Shown here one piece after another: positions 59,333 to 64,000 of a stretch of 64,000 nucleotides of DNA. Source of the stretch: Mycolicibacterium rufum. GTDB taxonomy: Bacteria; Actinomycetota; Actinomycetes; Mycobacteriales; Mycobacteriaceae. The translations under genes and the position numbers were made by a program. The first letter of the stretch is position 1. Each line of letters begins with the position of its first letter. The notes under the pieces are model-generated. The model ran no database searches. It was not told the origin of the DNA and was given only the letters and a program-made list of their open reading frames with translations. The stretch is from NCBI RefSeq assembly GCF_022374875.2, contig NZ_CP092427.2, forward strand, positions 1,488,001 through 1,552,000, in the 5' to 3' direction.

Positions 59333-59577
59333 TGGCTTTGGTGGATCGACCAGCTCGGCGACGAGAAGCTCTGCTGCGGCCAGTAGTAGCCGTAGCCGTA
59401 ACCCACGCGCGGCCAGCCGACCCACGGCTGAGCGACGGTGTCGGGGGTGGCGACCATGCTGCCGTCGTCATTGACGGTCATCGCCGCGGAGGCCGTGCCG
59501 GCCAGGCCGAGCGCGGCGCCGCCGATGATGCCGGCCGACAGCAGGGGCAGGGCGACGATGCGGGTGATGCGGTTCAT
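59329..59577 (-). CDS. Small secreted protein of unknown function
   Basis: 82 residues from the ATG at 59577, which has AAGGAGG 6 bases upstream. A Sec signal peptide (RIVALPLLSAGIIGGAALGLAGTASA) precedes a mature ~50-residue part, MTVNDDGSMVATPDTVAQ then a Tyr/Trp/Gly-rich tail (GWPRVGYGYGYYWPQQ). No Cys and no recognised family. A 7-bp inverted repeat sits just upstream of the ribosome site at 59591-59608. Confidence 0.75.
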   Translation of the reverse strand: MNRITRIVALPLLSAGIIGGAALGLAGTASAAMTVNDDGSMVATPDTVAQPWVGWPRVGYGYGYYWPQQSFSSPSWSIHQSH

Positions 59578-59590
59578 GGTGTGCCTCCTT

Positions 59591-59608
59591 GTTGAGTGAT
59601 GACTCAAC
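59591..59608 (-). promoter_or_regulatory. Perfect 7-bp inverted repeat upstream of the small secreted gene
   Basis: GTTGAGT and ACTCAAC flank a 4-base centre (59591-59608), ending 14 bases before the start codon at 59577 and touching the ribosome site AAGGAGG. It could be an operator or a leader hairpin controlling translation. No regulator is assigned. Confidence 0.5.
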
Positions 59609-59689
59609 TCTCGCTGGTCAGAGGCATGTCGTCTGTCCGGCGATCAGGCGATGCACCGGTGGAGATCGGTGTCCCCCGATCGGTGGACG

Positions 59690-60238
59690 TCACCGGTGAT
59701 CGATGTCGGAACCACTGCTCAGATCGGCACAGTCGACGACGGCGACGTCATCGCGCGACCGCAGAAACGGCCCGGCGCCCTCGTCGCCGGACAGCACGTC
59801 GAGCAGCGCGGGCCAGTGCCTGCGCGCGATGACCACGGGGTGCCCCGGTCGTCCGGCGTAGCTCGCGCGCGCCAGACCGGAGCCGTCGGCCGCGGTCAGC
59901 ACCCGGCGCACGGCGGCGGCGGTGACGTCCGGGGTGTCGACGGTCGTCAGCACGGCGTAGTCGACGCCCTCGCCGAGCGCGAGCAGTCCGGCGCGCACCG
60001 ACGCGCTCAGTCCGTCGGCCCAGTCGCGCGCGACGACCGCGCAGGCACGCGCGGGTACGTCGACGCCCTCGACGGCCGCCCCGAGGACCACCACGACGTC
60101 ACCGCAGCCGCCGTTGCGCAATGCCGCCACCGCGGATGCCACCCACTCGCCGCCCTCGGCGAGCGCCTTGGGCATTCCGTAGCGCGTTCCCGCCCCCGCG
60201 GCCAGCACCACGCCCGCCGCTGAAAGCTGTTGTGTCAC
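59690..60238 (-). CDS. MobA-like NTP transferase domain protein
   Basis: 182 residues from the GTG at 60238 (VTQQLSAAGVVLAAGAGTRYG). The glycine-rich VVLAAGAGTRYGMPKAL is the nucleotide-binding loop of MobA/MocA-type transferases (molybdenum cofactor cytidylyl/guanylyltransferases); VLTTVDTPDVTAAAV holds the metal-binding Asp, and YAGRPGHPVVIARRHW the conserved GHP segment. The actual NTP and acceptor are not decidable; no other molybdopterin gene is nearby. Divergent from the STAS gene. Confidence 0.85.
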   Translation of the reverse strand: MTQQLSAAGVVLAAGAGTRYGMPKALAEGGEWVASAVAALRNGGCGDVVVVLGAAVEGVDVPARACAVVARDWADGLSASVRAGLLALGEGVDYAVLTTVDTPDVTAAAVRRVLTAADGSGLARASYAGRPGHPVVIARRHWPALLDVLSGDEGAGPFLRSRDDVAVVDCADLSSGSDIDHR

Positions 60239-60483
60239 GGCAGATTTCACCAACTCTCGGAAACGATGTGACAAATTTGACAAAGCGAACCTGAGGATTT
60301 GTGAACAACTGCTGAAAGTCATTGTCCAAGATCGCGGCGTGCGCGTATGGTTCAGCGCAGGGGTTGAACGAACAGCCTTTCGAAGGAAACGTCATCGACA
60401 CGCGGGCGAGTTGTCCCCGCGCAGGCTTTAAGAACTCTAGGGCCCCCCTTGGCGCGACCACAGATCCGAAGCTATTTCGACTG

Positions 60484-60933
60484 ATGGAGCCAACAGTGCC
60501 TCAAGCGCCCGGCGATTCGCCACCCGATCTGACCCCCGACTACCGCATCTGCCACTCCGCGCACTTCGAGACCCGCTGGCCGCAACCGGCGACGGCGGTC
60601 GTGTCCGCCCGCGGCGAGCTCGACGCCGCCAACGGCAACCAGTTCGTGAAGTACGCAATGCGCCATCCCAAGCACACCCAGTGGCTGGTGATCGACCTGA
60701 CCGGGTTGACCTTCTTCGCCACGGCCGGCTTCTCGGCGCTGCACACTCTCAACGTGCAGTGCGCGGGTGAGAACATTCGCTGGGCGCTCGTGCCGAGCCT
60801 GGCCGTCGACCGCCTCCTGCGGCTCTGCGATCCCGACTCCACGCTGCCGATCTGCGTCGACATCGCCAATGCGCTGACCACCGTGCACAGTGATCCGCCG
60901 CGGCTACTGAAGCTGATCCCGCAGACGCGTTAG
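60484..60933 (+). CDS. STAS-domain protein (anti-sigma factor antagonist-like)
   Basis: 149 residues from the ATG at 60484; the frame is open back to 60322. Residues about 40-135 are a STAS domain: TAVVSARGELDAANGNQFVKYAM, WLVIDLTGLTFFATAGFSALHTL. In RsbV-type antagonists the phosphorylated Ser lies in D-S-S/T-G; here the segment reads FATAG, so the usual Ser is replaced by Thr and the preceding Asp is Ala. It converges on sigF and overlaps its 3' end by 30 bases, and probably belongs to the SigF/RsbW control network, as STAS antagonists bind RsbW. Confidence 0.83.
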   Translation: MEPTVPQAPGDSPPDLTPDYRICHSAHFETRWPQPATAVVSARGELDAANGNQFVKYAMRHPKHTQWLVIDLTGLTFFATAGFSALHTLNVQCAGENIRWALVPSLAVDRLLRLCDPDSTLPICVDIANALTTVHSDPPRLLKLIPQTR

Positions 60934-61695
60934 CGACTTCGCCAGCAGGCGGGACACGTGCATCTGCGAGATGCCGACCCGCTCGGCGATCTGCGTCTGC
61001 GTCATCGACTCGAAGAACCGCAGCACCAGCACGGTCCGCTCCCGCTCGGGCAGCGCCTCCAGCAACGGTCGCAGTGCCTCGCGGTTCTCGATCTGGTCGA
61101 GGCTCATGTCCATGTCGCCGAGCGTGTCCGCGATCGCGGGCGCGTCCTCGTTGCCGCCACTGCCACCGCTGTCGATCGACAAGGTGTTGTAGGAGCTGCC
61201 CGCGACCAGGCCTTCGATGACCTCGTCGCGGTCCATTTCCAGTTCGGCCGCGAGTTCGGTGGCCGTCGGCGCGCGACCCAGCCGCTGTGACAGGTCGGCG
61301 GTCGCGGCGCCGAGGCGCAGGTGCAGTTCTTTGAGCCGGCGGGGAACCTTCACCGACCAGCTGTTGTCGCGGAAGTGACGACGGACCTCACCCATGATGG
61401 TGGGCACCGCGAACGAGACGAAGTCCGATCCGGCGTTGACGTCGAAGCGGATCACGGCATTCACCAGCCCGACGCGGGCGACCTGGACCAGGTCATCGCG
61501 CGGCTCGCCGCGACCGTCGAAGCGGCGGGCGATGTGGTCGGCCAGCGGAAGGCAGCGTTCGACGATGCGGTCGCGCTGGCGCTGGAACGCCGCCGACCCT
61601 TCTTCGAGTTTCTCCAACTCTCGGAACATGTCGGCCACGTCCGCATATTCAGAGCTCGGTCGTGATGACGAACCCTGGGAGGACGACCGGGTCAC
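60904..61695 (-). CDS. sigF: Stress-response sigma factor SigF
   Basis: 263 residues from the GTG at 61695, overlapping the rsbW stop (GTGA), which fixes the start and implies translational coupling. Region 2 (RCLPLADHIARRFDGRGEPRDDLVQVARVGLVNAVIRFD, MGEVRRHFRDNSWSVKVPRR), region 3 (LSQRLGRAPTATELAAELEM) and region 4 (LPERERTVLVLRFFESMTQTQIAERVGISQMHVSRLLA) are all present. In mycobacteria SigF controls envelope and stationary-phase stress genes and is held by RsbW (UsfX). The promoter at 62263-62288 fits SigF autoregulation. Confidence 0.96.
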   Translation of the reverse strand: MTRSSSQGSSSRPSSEYADVADMFRELEKLEEGSAAFQRQRDRIVERCLPLADHIARRFDGRGEPRDDLVQVARVGLVNAVIRFDVNAGSDFVSFAVPTIMGEVRRHFRDNSWSVKVPRRLKELHLRLGAATADLSQRLGRAPTATELAAELEMDRDEVIEGLVAGSSYNTLSIDSGGSGGNEDAPAIADTLGDMDMSLDQIENREALRPLLEALPERERTVLVLRFFESMTQTQIAERVGISQMHVSRLLAKSLTRLRDQLQ

Positions 61696-62123
61696 TGCAA
61701 CGAACTCGCTCGCCTTGTCGTCATCGAGATGCCGAATACCTGACCTCCGGGCGACTGGCCGTCGGAGAACGTGGTGACCTCGTCGGTCAGGGAGCTCAGG
61801 ACGTGCCAGCTGAAGCTGCCCGGGGCGAGGATGTCGGGGCTGTCGCAGGTGGTCGACGCGTGCACGACGAGGGCGTCCGGCTGCGGGTCGACCACCAGCA
61901 GCAGTGTCGAGTCCGGCACCGCGGAGCGGATCAGCCGTGTGCACGCCTCGTCCACGGCCAGCCGCAGGTCGGCGACGGCGTCGAAATCGAGGTCCTCGAA
62001 CGTGCCGATGGCGGCTACCAAGGTGCGCAGCACGGCGAGATTCTCCAGGGTGGCAGCCACCCGGAGCTCCACCGACTGGGCACTCTGACGCTTCCCGTTG
62101 ATGTGGCTCGCACCCTCCGCCAT
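61692..62123 (-). CDS. rsbW: Anti-sigma F factor RsbW (UsfX)
   Basis: 143 residues from the ATG at 62123, with GGGAGG 4 bases upstream; the frame continues to 62219 without similarity. GHKL-type anti-sigma fold: VELRVAATLENLAVLRTLVAAIGTFEDLDFDAVADLRLAVDEACTRLI, then the FSWHVLSSLTDEV segment. In kinase members the N-box reads E-x-x-x-N; here the E is followed by ACTR, so Arg occupies the Asn position, arguing against kinase activity. It binds and inhibits SigF and is released by antagonists. The gene is coupled to sigF. Confidence 0.94.
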   Translation of the reverse strand: MAEGASHINGKRQSAQSVELRVAATLENLAVLRTLVAAIGTFEDLDFDAVADLRLAVDEACTRLIRSAVPDSTLLLVVDPQPDALVVHASTTCDSPDILAPGSFSWHVLSSLTDEVTTFSDGQSPGGQVFGISMTTRRASSLQ

Positions 62124-62262
62124 GTGACCTCCCGAAAACTTCCCCGAGAGACTACCCCAGGGCGCATTACCGCTACCCATGGGCGCTCCGGCCCAGCGTC
62201 CATGGCGGCAGATTGTCATCCTCGCGCCGTTGATGAAGTGAGTCTGTCATGGTCCGACTTCC

Positions 62263-62288
62263 ATACCCCGGGCCCCAAATGCGCAAAC
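62263..62288 (-). promoter_or_regulatory. SigF-type promoter of the rsbW-sigF operon
   Basis: On the minus strand GTTT (62288-62285) and GGGTAT (62268-62263) are separated by exactly 16 bases, matching the mycobacterial SigF consensus GTTT-N15-17-GGGTA. The rsbW start codon is about 140 bases downstream. This implies that SigF activates its own operon. Confidence 0.82.
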
Positions 62289-62352
62289 TCGGGTCCGAAT
62301 TGCCTTGCGATGTCGCGGATTCTGTGGTTCACCGGTGAGACGGGCGTCACTC

Positions 62353-62378
62353 GTTTAGGTGCCGAGGGGCCCGGGAAG
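62353..62378 (+). promoter_or_regulatory. Candidate weak SigF-type promoter for the csbD gene
   Basis: GTTT at 62353-62356, a 16-base spacer, then GGGAAG at 62373-62378. The -35 and the GGG of the -10 match SigF consensus at the correct spacing, but TAT is replaced by AAG. It lies 62 bases before the csbD start, back-to-back with the strong rsbW promoter. Confidence 0.42.
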
Positions 62379-62439
62379 CCTCTCGGCAGCCGGTCACCGG
62401 AGCCGGAGTTCCCACCGATCCCCGCAGTGGAAGGTAGTC

Positions 62440-62676
62440 ATGACCGAGAAGAACAGTGGTCCTGAAGAAGGCATCAAGGGCGTCGTCGAGGACGTGAAGG
62501 GCAAGGCCAAGGAGACGGTCGGCACGGTCACCGGCCGTGACGACATGGTCCGCGAGGGCAAGGCCCAGCAGGACAAGGCCGACGCGCAGCGCGATGCGGC
62601 GCAGAAGGAAGCCGAGGCCGAGGCAGCCCGTGGCGGGGCCAAGGCCGCCGAGGAGCGTCAGAAGGCCGAGCAGTAA
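62440..62676 (+). CDS. CsbD-family stress protein
   Basis: 78 residues from the ATG at 62440, with GGAAGG 5 bases upstream. GIKGVVEDVKGKAKETVGTVTGRDDMVREGKAQQDKADA is the CsbD domain, a small helical family whose B. subtilis founder is controlled by the general-stress sigma factor. The C-terminal half (AQKEAEAEAARGGAKAAEERQKAEQ) is a charged Ala/Glu helix. Biochemical role is unknown. It is divergent from rsbW-sigF and may be a SigF target. A perfect 14-bp hairpin follows. Confidence 0.9.
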   Translation: MTEKNSGPEEGIKGVVEDVKGKAKETVGTVTGRDDMVREGKAQQDKADAQRDAAQKEAEAEAARGGAKAAEERQKAEQ

Positions 62677-62689
62677 GACGGCAGCTTTC

Positions 62690-62721
62690 ATGGGCCCAAC
62701 CGGATCACCGGTTGGGCCCAT
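62690..62721. terminator. Perfect 14-bp bidirectional terminator hairpin after csbD
   Basis: ATGGGCCCAACCGG (62690-62703) pairs with CCGGTTGGGCCCAT (62708-62721) around an ATCA loop. It lies 14 bases after the csbD stop and 14 bases before the end of the convergent DUF559-like gene, so it can serve both. Confidence 0.88.
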
Positions 62722-62734
62722 TGCCGTTAAGGGG

Positions 62735-63619
62735 TCAGTCCAGGGAGATGCCGCCCCGTCGAGGTCGGTAGCCCCGCTTGTCGAAGGCGTTCTGCGTCAG
62801 CGCGAGCACCCCGCCGACGGTGCTCTCGCGGAAGACGAGAATGTAGATCCATCCCGCTCCGGCGACGTACCGTGCCTTTCTCGCGAACTCGGGGCGCATA
62901 CCGCCGCACCACCGGTTGGCGAAGATCTCGGTGTGGCTCTTGTCGACGACGTCGAGCGCGATCTTCGGCACGCGGTAACCGATGTCGACGAAGAAGTCGG
63001 TTCCCAGCCGGACATGAACGTGCGGCACATCGCTCCACTGCTTCCGTAACAGGAGGCGCACGCTCGTCGCCTGCAGTGAGTCGGCTCGGCCATCCATCAG
63101 GCCGACCGTCTCGATGGCATGCCGCCACCAGCGGGAGGCGCGGTATCGGCCGACGAGTCGGAGGACATCGCCGATCCCGACGCCGGTGGCCCGGGCCAGA
63201 GCGTCGAGGTACCCGACGGCGGGGGCGCGAGGCAGGTGACGCGCGAGGTCGAACGCGGTGCGCGCCGGTGTGGTGACGGGGATCCCGTCGATCACGGTGA
63301 TCTCGTCGGCGGTAATGGCCTCGTTGCGGACGATGATCCCGCGGGGCGGACGCGGGCACCGACGGATCATCTCGATGGGCATGCCGTCGTCCACCCACGG
63401 GACGCCGTGCAGCGCAGCGGCCGCGCGCCCGGCGATCACCCCGGCGCCGCGGGACCAGAGCGAGGCCCCGATGGTGCGATCGCGCAGCGACGGTAGCGCG
63501 GTAGCCGGTATGTAGATGTCGGGGTAGAGGCGGCGGAAGTTGTAGCGGAGTGCGCCACGGGTGAGGCGTCCGTCGGCGAGGGCCTCGCTGCCCCTGAAAA
63601 TCTGGAAGATCTCGTCCAT
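62735..63619 (-). CDS. AbiEi/DUF559-like hypothetical protein
   Basis: 294 residues from the ATG at 63619 (MDEIFQIFRGSEALADGRLT); the frame opens earlier at 63688. The N-terminal part (SEALADGRLTRGALRYNFRRLYPDIYIP, GAGVIAGRAAAALHGVPW) matches the winged-helix AbiEi-like region of a large actinobacterial family. The C-terminal part (DFFVDIGYRVPKIALDVVDKSH, FARKARYVAGAGWIYILVF) aligns in order with the Vsr/DUF559 nuclease fold, where the usual ExDG is DVVDK, so the active site looks degenerate. Possible defence or toxin-antitoxin relative; no partner gene is adjacent. Confidence 0.78.
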   Translation of the reverse strand: MDEIFQIFRGSEALADGRLTRGALRYNFRRLYPDIYIPATALPSLRDRTIGASLWSRGAGVIAGRAAAALHGVPWVDDGMPIEMIRRCPRPPRGIIVRNEAITADEITVIDGIPVTTPARTAFDLARHLPRAPAVGYLDALARATGVGIGDVLRLVGRYRASRWWRHAIETVGLMDGRADSLQATSVRLLLRKQWSDVPHVHVRLGTDFFVDIGYRVPKIALDVVDKSHTEIFANRWCGGMRPEFARKARYVAGAGWIYILVFRESTVGGVLALTQNAFDKRGYRPRRGGISLD

Positions 63620-63636
63620 CACGTGATCGTGAGCCC

Positions 63637-63841
63637 AGAGACCGACAGATCTCGGCGCGAAGCGGCCGAGGCTGTGAATAGTCCGCACGTGCGGTATATC
63701 AGCGGCAGCCGTCCAGGTCTCTGTTCTGGATGCTCACCGCGAGATTGCTCCCACGGTCGTCAACCGCCCTCACGGCAATCTCGCTGCAAGAGCCGGGAAC
63801 AGGGTGGTCAGCTCGGCGCAGAGACCGACAGATCTCGGCGC
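63637..63841. repeat. 22-base direct repeat pair near the right edge
   Basis: An identical 22-base segment (AGAGACCGACAG then ATCTCGGCGC) occurs at 63637-63658 and 63820-63841. The first copy lies just upstream of the DUF559-like start; the second precedes the second 115-base unit. It contains the palindrome-like CGACAGATCTCG. Confidence 0.75.
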
Positions 63842-63934
63842 TGGATGCTCACCGCGAGATTGCTCCCACGGTCGTCAACCGCCCTCACGGCAATCTCGCT
63901 GCAAGGGCCCGGAACAGGGTGGTCAGCTCAGCGC
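63726..63934. repeat. Two-copy tandem repeat, 115-base period, with internal inverted repeats
   Basis: About 94 bases from 63726 recur almost unchanged at 63841, offset 115 bases; two mismatches occur after the inverted arms. Each copy has arms GCGAGATTGC (63739-63748, 63854-63863) and GCAATCTCGC (63775-63784, 63890-63899), perfect 10-bp complements, enclosing a smaller CGGT/ACCG stem. Copy 2 runs into the end of the next gene, so the duplication includes its last codons. Confidence 0.85.
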
Positions 63935-64000
63935 GGCGATGAGCTCGCCGATGCTGTGTGCCGCTTCCAGCGGGTGCCGCATGGGCCGCTCCGGATTCAC
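63923..64000 (-). CDS. C-terminal end of an unidentified gene (partial)
   Basis: The minus strand has an open frame from the window edge to a TGA at 63925-63923, giving the last 25 residues, NPERPMRHPLEAAHSIGELIAALS at the end. It looks like a soluble helical C-terminus, but too little is visible to name a family. A similar stretch of its last codons and downstream bases is duplicated at 63810-63820. Confidence 0.5.
   Translation of the reverse strand: MNPERPMRHPLEAAHSIGELIAALS

Noticed and set aside
63726-63934. CRISPR array
   Set aside because: Only two copies with 94-base units and 21-base gaps; no short regular repeats, unique spacers or cas genes.

Overview
The window looks like chromosome of a fast-growing Mycobacterium/Mycolicibacterium. 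It is GC-rich and carries a recognisable broken-up copy of the mycobacterial block accD5-accE5-maf / sseA-sufE-like / accA3 / rsbW-sigF (M. tuberculosis Rv3280-Rv3287c, from memory). Two accessory regions have opened this block. About 20 kb of polysaccharide and c-di-GMP genes lies between maf and sseA. About 18 kb of regulators plus a sugar-catabolic operon lies between the sufE-like gene and accA3. The species name is inference; I saw no rRNA, tRNA, insertion sequence or CRISPR array.

Layout. (1) 1-15.2 kb: a lower-GC polysaccharide locus. It holds a truncated Tat-secreted beta-helix-like gene, rmlA, an RmlC-RmlD fusion, a DUF1972 glycosyltransferase, a pyruvyltransferase, Wzx-like flippase, two GT4 enzymes, Wzy-like polymerase, a 58-residue membrane protein, Wzz/BY-kinase and DUF4012. 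(2) 15.6-18.2 kb: accD5-accE5-maf. (3) 18.4-19.6 kb: two small secreted PASTA-like paralogues in a lower-GC patch. (4) 19.6-33.6 kb: a second, GC-rich polysaccharide locus with its own glycosyltransferases, epimerase, secreted glycoside hydrolase, flippase, polymerase, Wzz/BY-kinase homologue with altered Walker A, a BcsB-like protein and an acyltransferase. (5) 33.6-41.8 kb: c-di-GMP genes (EAL-DICT, PAS-GGDEF, GAF-PAS-GGDEF) interleaved with a ketosynthase, sseA, a SufE-like gene and a second SigF-type sigma factor. (6) 41.8-44.7 kb: F420-type reductase, GAF-ANTAR regulator and small proteins. (7) 44.7-56.4 kb: a tightly overlapping ten-gene carbohydrate operon (ABC transporter, GH4, DMT permease, sugar kinase, AgaS-like SIS protein, GatZ- and GatY-like aldolase proteins) with a divergent DeoR-family repressor. 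(8) 56.4-64 kb: TetR, accA3, small secreted proteins, MobA-like transferase, STAS protein, sigF/rsbW, CsbD, a DUF559-like protein and a duplicated repeat.

How it fits together. Each polysaccharide locus encodes the core of a Wzx/Wzy pathway: nucleotide sugar or epimerase genes, transferases, flippase, polymerase and chain-length kinase. Locus 1 predicts a rhamnose-containing, possibly pyruvylated polymer. The BcsB-like gene and three c-di-GMP enzymes beside locus 2 suggest second-messenger control, which is inference. The catabolic operon reads as import of a galactosaminide- or galactoside-type sugar, cleavage by GH4, phosphorylation, AgaS-type deamination/isomerisation and tagatose-bisphosphate aldol cleavage, but some steps are missing here. 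The right end is the SigF stress module with a good SigF-type promoter.
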